From assembly GCA_002356215.1 (NCBI GenBank), contig AP017959.1, positions 1,938,195-2,002,194 of the forward strand: a stretch of 64,000 nucleotides of DNA, read 5' to 3'. Every line of letters starts with the position of its first letter. Position 1 is the stretch's first letter. A program made the position numbers and the translations under genes. Below are positions 37,404 to 45,657 of the stretch, piece by piece. This DNA is from [Synechococcus] sp. NIES-970 (GTDB lineage Bacteria; Cyanobacteriota; Cyanobacteriia; Cyanobacteriales; MRBY01). The notes beneath the pieces are model-generated. The model was not told the origin of the DNA. It saw only the letters and a list, made by a program, of their open reading frames with translations, and made no database searches.

Positions 37404-39776
37404 ATGGTATGGAAACTGAGTTTCTGGCAATCAATTTCAAAAGCGGCTTTATTGCTCGCCTTGGCCCTCTTAAACAACCCAAAAACCCAGGCATCAGAAT
37501 TTGTATTGTTAGATGAACGAAATCCGACTAACTTTGTAGAATTAGAGACTGTAGATAATTTAAAAGCACAGGCTGAAGTCGGGGAAAGAAACTCAGGAAA
37601 TCCAGGTGCAGTTGACGAATTATTAGAAGAGTTGCTGTTAGAAGGCCAGGTAGGAGAGGCGCCTATTGAAGATGTTGATTCATCAGTTTCAACAGATCCC
37701 GAAGAGGATGCTGAAAGTAGGTCAACAGAAGATAACAGCGATTTAGAGGAAGAACTTGAAACCCCTCTTCAGACGGTTGGCGATGAACGTGTTCAAGCAA
37801 GATTGACAAGATTTATCCTCGATGGCAGCATTTATTCACACTTGTCTAACTGGGGAGTGAGTTCATCAGTTACATCAGCTGATGAATCTATTAACGATAC
37901 CGGCTTCAGTATTTTTAAAAAATTAGATTCAAGTATAAAAGTAGGACTAACAAAAGACAATATTCTTATCACAGATTTTAATGGTATTTACACAAGATTA
38001 AGTACGGCATTAAGATCGCGGGAAGTTGAAACGAATATAGATGTCCCTGTTAATTTATTAGGCTTTCGTCAGCGTATTACGATCACGGGAGATTGTGGCC
38101 CTCTAAATTTAGAGGGAGATGAATGCAGTTTTCTGCCACCACTACAATTTGAAGGCTATGATGATAGCCTAATTCCCACTAGACTGTCTCTCCGAGAAGA
38201 TTGGGTTCCTCTTTTCGGTGAAGTCTCTCCCGAAACACTTGAATTTATTAAGCAACCAGGATTTCAGCAAGGTCTGCCAGGTGAAGAATTGGGTCTTGAT
38301 ATCCTAGTTCCTAATGCCGGTTCTTTTGAAGATACATCCCGGAATAGGGTTGCATCTAGATTTGAGGAAACCGATAACGCTGTCACGTTTAGTCTGAATC
38401 ACGTTCGACAAGTTCTCAAGCAAAATTATCAAGAAGCAGTTTTAGGCCGTACCATTCGAGGAGTTAATGTAATTTCGGGAGATGAAGATGCAGCTTTAGA
38501 TACAGTAATTCAGCTGGCAACTGCTTCATGGCTGCCGGATGCTAATCCATCTATCGAAGGTAGTGATCGCCCTTTTAATCCAAGGATTAATGACAATCTC
38601 TTTAAGGCAGCCAATGGGGTTCGGCTGCCAGTCAATAGCTACACTTCGTATCAAGTTGGCGTTGCACGTGCAGCAAGTATTTCAGATGAATTGGCGGCAA
38701 ACCCAAACCCGGCCCAAGCACCAGAAGGGCGATCGCATTATTTATGGATGGGTCTGTCTCCTGTTATTAATCGATCCTTTGAAGTGACTGCTTCTGGAAA
38801 CACATTTAAAGATGTAGGTTCTTTTACGCCGATTTTCTCATTTGAAGCAGAAGCGGGTCAGGCAAATTTTGGTTCTAATCAACCTGGTTTAGGAGGATTA
38901 GAAAATGGTGTGAATAATATCAATAATGTTGAAGTTATTGGTAACATTCTCGGCAATACAATCACTGATCTTCAAGGTGCTTATGTACAAATTGCATTAG
39001 ATATTGGTCTAACTAATGCCACTGCAATTAACACAACTATGTACCGTGAATTGGTTAATTTTGTTCCTCATATTAGCTTCACGGGAAATGTCACTGATTA
39101 CCATACAAATAGAAGATATTATGTCGGTGCTCTCTTCGACTATACCGGTGGTGAATCTGGCCAAAAAATCAATCCTTACATTGGGGCAGATTATAATTTT
39201 GATAATCGTCAAGGTCTGAAAGCATCAACAGGATTTATTGGTTATGCAAATCCAGATCGTGATTACTATAGCCGGGTTTGGGGAAATGTTTCTCAAACTT
39301 TTTCTGGCTCCAGAAGTTCTACAAAAGGGCCCAGCCAAACGAGTTTTACAGTAGCACTTAATGTAGATTATGCTATCGATCAAGAAGAGTCGATTGATGG
39401 CTTGGATGATGAAATTTTTATCGGCTCACGGGGCAGTAAAGTTACCTTAAGTGGAGCGGGACGATTTGGCAGTCTCGTTGCAGGTGTCACCCACAATTTT
39501 GGAAATATCCTTAAGAATTCAGATGAGAGCTATACAAGATTACAAATAGGTACTCAGTTAGGAGAAAAAGTTTCTCTTTCTGGTTATTACACACCTTTTG
39601 ATGAAGGTACTGATGTTGATGTGTATGGTGTTTCTCTGGGGTTCAACCTAGGAGGAAATAATACTGATGCACGAATTTCTCTTGGATGGAACCAGAAAAA
39701 ATATGTTTTTGATTCTAATGACGTCCTTGATAATCGCTATACAATAACTTTCTCTATGGGAGGAAATCGCAGCTAA
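37404..39776 (+). CDS. Probable outer-membrane beta-barrel protein, unrecognised family
   Basis: A 790-residue protein with an N-terminal signal peptide (residues 1-31, core KAALLLALALL, cleavage near TQAS). A very acidic, low-complexity linker follows at about 65-120 (DELLEELLLEGQVGEAP, DPEEDAESRSTEDNSDLEEELETPL). The C-terminal 350 residues show alternating amphipathic strands with Gly/aromatic turns (YYVGALFDYTGGESGQKINPYIGADYNF, VSLSGYYTPFDEGTDVDVYGVSLGFNLGG, YTITFSMGGNRS), typical of a barrel. The middle part (130-420) is a probable soluble domain with two Cys at the GDCGPLNLEGDEC site. No known family was recognised. AT-rich, with only one HIP1 site, so possibly acquired. Confidence 0.72.
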   Translation: MVWKLSFWQSISKAALLLALALLNNPKTQASEFVLLDERNPTNFVELETVDNLKAQAEVGERNSGNPGAVDELLEELLLEGQVGEAPIEDVDSSVSTDPEEDAESRSTEDNSDLEEELETPLQTVGDERVQARLTRFILDGSIYSHLSNWGVSSSVTSADESINDTGFSIFKKLDSSIKVGLTKDNILITDFNGIYTRLSTALRSREVETNIDVPVNLLGFRQRITITGDCGPLNLEGDECSFLPPLQFEGYDDSLIPTRLSLREDWVPLFGEVSPETLEFIKQPGFQQGLPGEELGLDILVPNAGSFEDTSRNRVASRFEETDNAVTFSLNHVRQVLKQNYQEAVLGRTIRGVNVISGDEDAALDTVIQLATASWLPDANPSIEGSDRPFNPRINDNLFKAANGVRLPVNSYTSYQVGVARAASISDELAANPNPAQAPEGRSHYLWMGLSPVINRSFEVTASGNTFKDVGSFTPIFSFEAEAGQANFGSNQPGLGGLENGVNNINNVEVIGNILGNTITDLQGAYVQIALDIGLTNATAINTTMYRELVNFVPHISFTGNVTDYHTNRRYYVGALFDYTGGESGQKINPYIGADYNFDNRQGLKASTGFIGYANPDRDYYSRVWGNVSQTFSGSRSSTKGPSQTSFTVALNVDYAIDQEESIDGLDDEIFIGSRGSKVTLSGAGRFGSLVAGVTHNFGNILKNSDESYTRLQIGTQLGEKVSLSGYYTPFDEGTDVDVYGVSLGFNLGGNNTDARISLGWNQKKYVFDSNDVLDNRYTITFSMGGNRS

Positions 39777-39784
39777 AAAGATCA

Positions 39785-39815
39785 GCTTGCTTTAATGTCT
39801 CAGCAAGTTCTTTTC
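39785..39815 (+). terminator. Possible terminator after the barrel gene
   Basis: CTTGCT and AGCAAG (39786-39791, 39802-39807) form a short stem followed by TTCTTTT, ten bases past the stop codon. Modest strength, so read-through to the next gene is possible. Confidence 0.45.
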
Positions 39816-39877
39816 GGATATACATCGTACAAATAAATACTTACAAAAATCATCCCTTAAATTCTCAGAGAGCTTTG

Positions 39878-40024
39878 ATGCATAGACTCCAAGGGAAATT
39901 AATAGATATCTTTATAATGTTTTTAGTACTGCTATTTTTTGTAGTTTTTGTAAAGATTTTTTCAATTATGAAGATTAAATCAATATTTTTGTCAGTTTAT
40001 TTTTTTGCGCTACCATGTATTTAA
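39878..40024 (+). CDS. Doubtful small hydrophobic ORF (48 residues)
   Basis: An ATG with AGAGAG six bases upstream opens a 48-codon frame: MHRLQGKLIDIFIMFLVLLF and a second hydrophobic stretch near residues 33-47. It could encode a two-helix membrane peptide. However, the region is very rich in T, which produces Phe/Leu/Ile/Val-rich frames by chance. There is no codon-use evidence. It lies between the barrel gene and the small secreted gene. Confidence 0.2.
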   Translation: MHRLQGKLIDIFIMFLVLLFFVVFVKIFSIMKIKSIFLSVYFFALPCI

Positions 40025-40091
40025 TGTGATCTAATAAAGATCATTTATGCCATTTTTTGACAATAGAAATAGAAAAGTAAGGAGTCAATTC

Positions 40092-40541
40092 ATGAATTCC
40101 AAATATCTGGTTTTAGGTGTTGTTGCATCTGGGTTTGCTTTTGTCAGTCCGGCAATTGCTCAGGTTGATATTGGTGCTAGCGTTACTGGGATCACGAATG
40201 CAGCCGCGGCCGTAACATTTACCTCTGATAACACTTTTTTGGGTGAAGGTATCGAAGATGAGTTTGGGGCAGAGGGGATAGCTTATGAGGCCAATGATCA
40301 AGTTTTTGCGGCGAGTGTGGCTTTTGGCACAGAGTCTGCCTACGCATCTGCGCAGTCTGCTGACTATAACTTACTGGGTGGCTTCGCCTTAGTGGGTGAA
40401 GCTTATGCCATTGGTACTAACAGTACCGAGTTCATCAATGATGGTACCGAATTTTTCACAATTAGTGATTATACCGGCGGTGAAAATGAGTTAATTGATA
40501 CCGGCTCTAGTCTTCCTAAAATTACTGTTCCTTCTCCCTAA
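40092..40541 (+). CDS. Small secreted Ala/Gly/Ser-rich protein, unknown
   Basis: A 149-residue protein with a clear signal peptide (MNSKYLVLGVVASGFAFVSP, cleavage after AIAQ). The mature chain is rich in Ala, Gly, Ser and acidic residues, with no Cys and little Lys or Arg: TGITNAAAAVTFTSDNTF, FAASVAFGTESAYASAQSA, GGFALVGEAYAIGTNSTEF. Strand-like repeats of small and aromatic residues suggest an extracellular beta-structured or self-assembling protein. AAGGAG lies seven bases before this ATG, and a strong terminator follows, so it is a real expressed gene. Not recognised; the adjacent barrel protein may be its partner, which is inference. Confidence 0.72.
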   Translation: MNSKYLVLGVVASGFAFVSPAIAQVDIGASVTGITNAAAAVTFTSDNTFLGEGIEDEFGAEGIAYEANDQVFAASVAFGTESAYASAQSADYNLLGGFALVGEAYAIGTNSTEFINDGTEFFTISDYTGGENELIDTGSSLPKITVPSP

Positions 40542-40635
40542 GGTTACTGTTCGTTCTAACTAATTCTCAGTGACTTATTCTATGAACCTTGTTGTTTAAA
40601 TTAAGTCTAATCTAAATCTTAATTGGAGATCTGTG

Positions 40636-40667
40636 AAAGCTAGAGAAAACTCTCTAGCTTTTGTTTT
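40636..40667 (+). terminator. Strong intrinsic terminator
   Basis: AAAGCTAGAG (40636-40645) pairs perfectly with CTCTAGCTTT (40652-40661) across a six-base loop, followed by a T-rich tract TTGTTTT. It ends the small secreted protein transcript. Confidence 0.85.
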
Positions 40668-40795
40668 AAAAAAATGTGTTAAGCATGGGTTCTGGGCTTG
40701 AAGATGAACTTCCATTGGTTTCATCTGCCTGAAATCAAGGCTAAATTTTTGCTAGAGTCGAACGATAACCTCAAATTCTTGATGTAGTCGTTTCT

Positions 40796-42442
40796 ATGAA
40801 GTCTTGGCGATCGCCCTTTATTATCTTCTTTATTACTTGTCTGTTGAGCCTGGGGCTCCAGCGGCCTGGGGAAGCATTTTTCGGCTTACCAATTCCAGAG
40901 GGTAACCTAGAGGGAATTTTACCAACCAATGGCCAAGAGTTAATTGTCGATCGCTGTGTCTACCTCGACGGTCACTGTATTTTTCAGGTAGCGGCACCCC
41001 GGTCGGAGCTTTCAACGCGGCTTAATTACATCCAGACCCAACTAAATCGGGTAAAGCAGATCTATGACAGCCCAGAGATTCCTGAAATTCAAGTCAGGCC
41101 TGTGGGAGATAGTGACACCCCAGGCGCGCAGAATAATATCGAAATCCAAGTTGGAGATGAAGCACCCTTTCGCTTGATGACGGTGACCCGCTGGGATGCT
41201 CAACTGCATGGTGAAGATATTGATAGCCGTACCCAACAACTCATTGATCAAATTCAAGCTGCCCTTACCCAAGCTCAGCGGGAGCGCACCCCCGAATACC
41301 TCAAGGAACAGGGGGCGATCGCCATTGGCATCACCGTTCTAGCGCTGATCCTGAACCTAGTCGGGCGGCGCTGGCGACATCGACTCTATAAACGGCAACA
41401 GTGGGCGATGGAATTTCCGAAAACAGCGACTCCCATTGCCACCCAACTCAGCCAGCGACAAAGCAACAACCTCCAAGAAGTGGAAATGCGCCTCAGTCAG
41501 TTGCTCCAGGGTGGGGCGATCGCCGCTGCCCTTTTTATCAACCTCGGTCTTTTCCCCCAAACCCGCATCTTTCAGGTGTGGTTACTGACGATTTTTAAAT
41601 ATCCCCTCTGGTTGGCACTGATTGCCCTAGTTAGTTATCTATCTGTTCGCCTCAGTTATGCCCTGATCGCCAAGGTGAATCAACTACTTGCCGATGGCGC
41701 TCTCGAAGCATTTACGTTTATTACTCAAGAATCTAACCAACGGCTAGAGCTGCGAGTGCAGACCTTTTCCCAGGTGATGCGTAGCATCGCCACGTTGATC
41801 ATTCTGATCATTGCCTTGCTGGTGTTTCTCTGGTCGATCAACATTGATATTGCACCGATCTTGGCCGGGGCCGGGATTATCGGTTTGGCCGTTTCCTTCG
41901 CCGCGCAAAACTTACTCAAAGACATTATCAATGGCTTTTCAATTATTCTCGAAGACCAATATGCCGTTGGCGATGTGATTAACGTGGGGGCAGTGACAGG
42001 CTTAGTAGAAAATATCAACCTGCGCATTACCCAAATTCGCGATGCAGAGGGGCGTTTGATCACGATTCCGAATGGGGAAGTACGGATCGTGGCTAACCTC
42101 TCAAATCAATGGTCTCGGGCAGATCTCAATATCCCCATTCCCTACAATATTGATGTGGATCTCGCCCTTAAGGTGCTTGGGGAAGTGGCTCAAAAAATGT
42201 ATGAAGAAAAGCAATGGCGATCGCAAATTATTGAACCGCCAATCGTGCTGGGTGTTGACAACTTCAATGAGCGGGGGATGGTGATCAAACTATGGATAAA
42301 AACTCTCCCCCTCAAGCAATGGGAAGTAGCGCGGGAATTTCGGCGACGCCTGGCTATTGCCCTAAACCAAGCAGGGATAACAATTCCTGCACTCCAAAAC
42401 GAAGTCTGGCTCCGCTCCGATGTCCCCCCGAAGCTTGGGTAA
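40796..42442 (+). CDS. MscS-family mechanosensitive channel
   Basis: The 548-residue protein has a signal peptide or first helix (about residues 8-28), a periplasmic domain (40-170), helices near 180-200, 230-255, 265-290 and 320-345, and the pore helix and beta domain: APILAGAGIIGLAVSFAAQNLLKDIINGFSIILEDQYAVGDVINVGAVTGLVENINLRITQIRD. This is the conserved MscS core. It should open on hypo-osmotic shock, which fits a salt-tolerant cell. Function in this strain is inferred. Confidence 0.92.
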   Translation: MKSWRSPFIIFFITCLLSLGLQRPGEAFFGLPIPEGNLEGILPTNGQELIVDRCVYLDGHCIFQVAAPRSELSTRLNYIQTQLNRVKQIYDSPEIPEIQVRPVGDSDTPGAQNNIEIQVGDEAPFRLMTVTRWDAQLHGEDIDSRTQQLIDQIQAALTQAQRERTPEYLKEQGAIAIGITVLALILNLVGRRWRHRLYKRQQWAMEFPKTATPIATQLSQRQSNNLQEVEMRLSQLLQGGAIAAALFINLGLFPQTRIFQVWLLTIFKYPLWLALIALVSYLSVRLSYALIAKVNQLLADGALEAFTFITQESNQRLELRVQTFSQVMRSIATLIILIIALLVFLWSINIDIAPILAGAGIIGLAVSFAAQNLLKDIINGFSIILEDQYAVGDVINVGAVTGLVENINLRITQIRDAEGRLITIPNGEVRIVANLSNQWSRADLNIPIPYNIDVDLALKVLGEVAQKMYEEKQWRSQIIEPPIVLGVDNFNERGMVIKLWIKTLPLKQWEVAREFRRRLAIALNQAGITIPALQNEVWLRSDVPPKLG

Positions 42443-42541
42443 TCTTTTGCTCCAAGGATTTAATTTCTAGGCTGCGCCAGGCATCGTTTTTGGGAAGGGG
42501 ACGACCCTTACTTTGCTGGGTCTGGTGTATTCATGATCACT

Positions 42542-43435
42542 TCAGTGAAGGCTCTCATGGTGGCGATCGCCTCGCCGAAGTAGCCAACGCTTTTTCCAAC
42601 GGCTCGTCGACTCCCAGTGGCTCTGGCTTTGTTCCTGTCGCCGACGCTGCAAAATGGTTAAGGCATCATCTTGGAGGGTTGGGTCACGGTAGGCGATCGC
42701 CGCATTGGTTTGTAGATGCTCCTGTTCCCGCTGACTGAGGGGCAGCAACCCATCAAAACTCCATCGCGCCGCTGTTCCAGGCGATTTTCGGCCAATGCCA
42801 GGAATTGTCCCCAGATACAAACCTGCCTCCCGGAGGGCCAGCCGCACCGCAGCCGCACAGGAATAGGTCGCCAAATAACCCTCTGGGGCAAGGCACCGGG
42901 CGACTAACGCCAAAAATTCTACTGTCCATAACTGGGGACATTTGGGCGGTGAAAAAGGATCAAGAAAAATGGCGTCAGCCAGAAAGCCCGCAGCAATAAC
43001 CTGTTGGATTGTCCGGCGTGCGTCGCCGATCAATAACTGCGCCGTTAAATTTTTTTGATCAACCCGCAAATTGTGACTGAGGTTGGCCAAGGCTGCCCGA
43101 ACGTCGTCTGGATAAGGATTTAGAAGATTATGCTGGATACTCCCCCAGGCGATCGCCTGGTCTCGTTCTAGGGCAAATAAGGTGACATGGCAATGGGGAT
43201 TCACCCGCCAAATTTCCGCTAGGGCCGCCGCACTATTGTGGCCGAGACCATAACAAATATCTAACAGATAGAGGTGGGAACCTTGGGCCAAGTCCGCAAT
43301 ATGACAAGGAAACAAAAACTTCTCTTGGGCTTCCCGTTTTGCCCCTACCTGGGAATGGAAATGCTCCTGAAACTCGGTCGAAAAAAAGGTGTAAGAACCA
43401 TCTGCGGTTAATTGGGGAGTGAGCATGAGCACCAT
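42542..43435 (-). CDS. MnmC-type tRNA wobble-uridine methyltransferase
   Basis: About 297 residues from MVLMLTPQLTADGSYTFFSTEFQEHFHSQVGAKREAQEKF. This is the DUF752/MnmC2 pattern: ADLAQGSHLYLLDICYGLGHNSAAALAEI is the SAM-binding site, then AIFLDPFSPPKCPQLWTVEFL and GYLATYSCAAAVRLALREAGL. It lacks the C-terminal FAD oxidase of E. coli MnmC, so it is a stand-alone methyltransferase that should convert nm5s2U to mnm5s2U. It starts 28 bases after the mltG stop; the frame continues upstream into mltG. Confidence 0.85.
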   Translation of the reverse strand: MVLMLTPQLTADGSYTFFSTEFQEHFHSQVGAKREAQEKFLFPCHIADLAQGSHLYLLDICYGLGHNSAAALAEIWRVNPHCHVTLFALERDQAIAWGSIQHNLLNPYPDDVRAALANLSHNLRVDQKNLTAQLLIGDARRTIQQVIAAGFLADAIFLDPFSPPKCPQLWTVEFLALVARCLAPEGYLATYSCAAAVRLALREAGLYLGTIPGIGRKSPGTAARWSFDGLLPLSQREQEHLQTNAAIAYRDPTLQDDALTILQRRRQEQSQSHWESTSRWKKRWLLRRGDRHHESLH

Positions 43436-43463
43436 CGCCAATCTATTTGTACATAAAAAAGAG

Positions 43464-44552
43464 TTATTCAGGACTATCGTTGACAGCCGCACGAATCCGT
43501 TGGGTTGCCGCCTCATGCTCCCCTAAGGTGCGGCTAAAGACATGGGTTCCGTCATAGTTAGCCACAAAGAAAAGAAACTCCGTGTTCTCCGGGGTTGTCG
43601 TTGCCTGAAAGCTTGCGACGCCGGGGGAGGCGATCGCCCCCGGTGGCAAACCCGCATTTAGATAAGTATTGTAAGGATGGGGAGTGCGCACCTGTTCTAG
43701 GGTGAGGGGCTGTTCCTTTGTTTGTCGAATGCCAAGGGCGTATTCTACCGTTGGGTCTGTTTCGAGGCGCATTTCCCGTTCAAGGCGATTCACAAAGACC
43801 CCCGCAATGGTAGGGCGCTCTGCTGGAATCACCGCCTCTTTTTCCACAATGCTCGCCAGGGTCACCCATTCCGCAAGGGAAAGTCCCAAGGGTACTGTTT
43901 CCGCATCATAGAGAGGGAGGGCCACCGCTTCAAACTGGCGCAACATCTGGTCAATGATTTCCATTGGGGTAGGTTTGGCCGTACCCAGATTATAGGTATC
44001 AGGATACAAAAAGCCTTCTAGAGAGGTTAACCCTTCCGGCAGCCAGGGAAACTTGTCCCGGGGAATTGTCTTAGTCGCCGCAACAAAGTCTGCTGCCGGG
44101 AATAAACCCAGGGCTTCAAAGCGATTGGCCATCTGTTGAATTGACCAACCTTCAGGAATCGTGACGCGGCTTTGGACGACCTCGCCGGTCCAAATTTGTT
44201 GGGCGATCGCCGGAAGTTCTTGATTCGGCGGAAATTGATAAATTCCAGCTTTTAAGCTGCCTTCGGGTTCTGTCAACCGCAGCCAAGCAACCCAAATGCG
44301 CCAAGCCTTAGGGGAATTGATTAATCCCAAAGCTTCCAAGTCTGCACCAATTTGTATCGCTGAAGTCCCCCCGGGGATTTCTAGCTGTACCGTCTGTTCT
44401 GCGTTTGGCCCGGGGGCGATCGCCCAGCGCCACCAAGCCCAGCTTTGCCAAAACCCCAAACCAACAATGAGGGTGAAACCCACCTTGAACCAAGGAAATG
44501 TCCCCTGGCGGCGCTTTAGCGATTGTGGTTTTGGTGGTGCATTAGTCGGCAT
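43464..44552 (-). CDS. mltG: Endolytic murein transglycosylase
   Basis: About 362 residues from MPTNAPPKPQSLKRRQG. A single N-terminal membrane helix (about 22-40) is followed by a LysM-like segment (VQLEIPGGTSAIQIGADLEALGLI) and the YceG domain with the catalytic Glu in VTLASIVEKEAVIPAERPTIAGVFVNRL and LETDPTVEYALG. It cleaves nascent peptidoglycan strands and limits glycan length. The ATG at 44552 overlaps the end of the DUF3727 gene by 11 bases, indicating coupling. Confidence 0.93.
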   Translation of the reverse strand: MPTNAPPKPQSLKRRQGTFPWFKVGFTLIVGLGFWQSWAWWRWAIAPGPNAEQTVQLEIPGGTSAIQIGADLEALGLINSPKAWRIWVAWLRLTEPEGSLKAGIYQFPPNQELPAIAQQIWTGEVVQSRVTIPEGWSIQQMANRFEALGLFPAADFVAATKTIPRDKFPWLPEGLTSLEGFLYPDTYNLGTAKPTPMEIIDQMLRQFEAVALPLYDAETVPLGLSLAEWVTLASIVEKEAVIPAERPTIAGVFVNRLEREMRLETDPTVEYALGIRQTKEQPLTLEQVRTPHPYNTYLNAGLPPGAIASPGVASFQATTTPENTEFLFFVANYDGTHVFSRTLGEHEAATQRIRAAVNDSPE

Positions 44553-45138
44553 CTTGGAGCATGAATGTATCAATTAAACGTTGAACCATCGGCTCCCCTG
44601 GTTCGAGAATTTCCATTTCATCCTCTGCCGTCACTTTCACAAACAGTGGGATCGGCTCTAGGGGCGTGTAGATGCTGTAGAGTTGGTCGAGATGGTAGAA
44701 GCGTGCCAACTCCTGGAGTTCTTCGGCTTCCAGTTCCTCACCTTCGTCTGCTTCATCCCCTTCAATTTCTAAGGAGAGAATTTTTTCTTCATCGAGGGGG
44801 GGGAGTTCACCGCGCACCGTCATCATGTGAGCCGTATCTAAGAGTGTGAGGTCTTGTTCTGCCAACACAGCCTTCGCATCGGGGAAGATTTCGGCGAGCT
44901 TTTCTGGGTCGTCAATTAATTCGGTTTCGGGGAGATCATTTTCTTCTTCTTCCTCGTCTTCATCCCAGGCTAACACCACAACTGGCGGATCGACGGGCAT
45001 CAAAAAATAGTATTCGACCCCATCTTCGGTGATTTCATTTTCAACATAGCAATCTAGCGATCGCCCCATAGCATCGGTAAGGGTGACGATATCCTGAGCA
45101 TCAAGCTCCTGTCCGGAATCAAAAGAAGGCGAAGACAT
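44542..45138 (-). CDS. DUF3727 protein (acidic, cyanobacterial)
   Basis: The 198-residue protein has an N-terminal DUF1292-like part (IVTLTDAMGRSLDCYVENEITEDGVEYYFLMPVDPPVVVLAWDE) and the DUF3727 part (LIDDPEKLAEIFPDAKAVLAEQDLTLLDTAHMMTVRGELPPL). It is strongly acidic with two Glu/Asp-rich runs (EDEEEEEND, EGDEADEGEELEAEEL). Function unknown; the overlap with mltG suggests coupled translation and a link to the envelope. Confidence 0.8.
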   Translation of the reverse strand: MSSPSFDSGQELDAQDIVTLTDAMGRSLDCYVENEITEDGVEYYFLMPVDPPVVVLAWDEDEEEEENDLPETELIDDPEKLAEIFPDAKAVLAEQDLTLLDTAHMMTVRGELPPLDEEKILSLEIEGDEADEGEELEAEELQELARFYHLDQLYSIYTPLEPIPLFVKVTAEDEMEILEPGEPMVQRLIDTFMLQDAD

Positions 45139-45266
45139 AGATAGCGCGGGTCAAACAATAGAAATAAGTCTCTTCAGAATATCACGCAGAGGGAGGAATG
45201 TTTTGATTTGTCTAGCCCCCCCATACTCCCTTTATGATGTGTGAACGCCCCCATTGCGATCCGCCC

Positions 45267-45614
45267 ATGTCCAAAGCCCCAATCACTATCCAATCCGAGG
45301 TTGTCGCCCCCCTAACCAAAACATCCCAGGAGCAAGAATTTGAAGAAAAACGCCTCCAGGATATGCTGCTGTTGTTGGAAACGATGTTTCTGCGGGAGGA
45401 AACAACGGTCAAACTCGTTTTAGAATGTCTTTATGATATTGGTTCTGTTAATTTAATTAACGAAAAAGTACGTCGCCGCCCCCTCAATCGGCTGGCTAAA
45501 TATATTGCCCGGTTTTCCAAGCCGGTATTTCGGATCCTAGCCTGGCGTTGGTTCATGAAAAACTGCCCCACGCTCCTGGTAAATTGGCTCCACCGTAAGG
45601 TTTCTAAATTTTAG
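45267..45614 (+). CDS. Conserved hypothetical protein, basic C-terminus
   Basis: A 115-residue protein starting MSKAPITIQSEVVAPLTK. The central part is helical and amphipathic (FEEKRLQDMLLLLETMFLREETTVKLVLECLYDIG); the C-terminal 50 residues are basic and aromatic (EKVRRRPLNRLAKYIARFSKPVFRILAWRWFMKNC). No family recognised with confidence. It may sit at a membrane or bind nucleic acid, which is a guess. It is just ahead of galE on the same strand. Confidence 0.65.
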   Translation: MSKAPITIQSEVVAPLTKTSQEQEFEEKRLQDMLLLLETMFLREETTVKLVLECLYDIGSVNLINEKVRRRPLNRLAKYIARFSKPVFRILAWRWFMKNCPTLLVNWLHRKVSKF

Positions 45615-45657
45615 GTTTTTAGCTCAGGTAAATAAAACAGTAGAGGAGGCGATCGCC

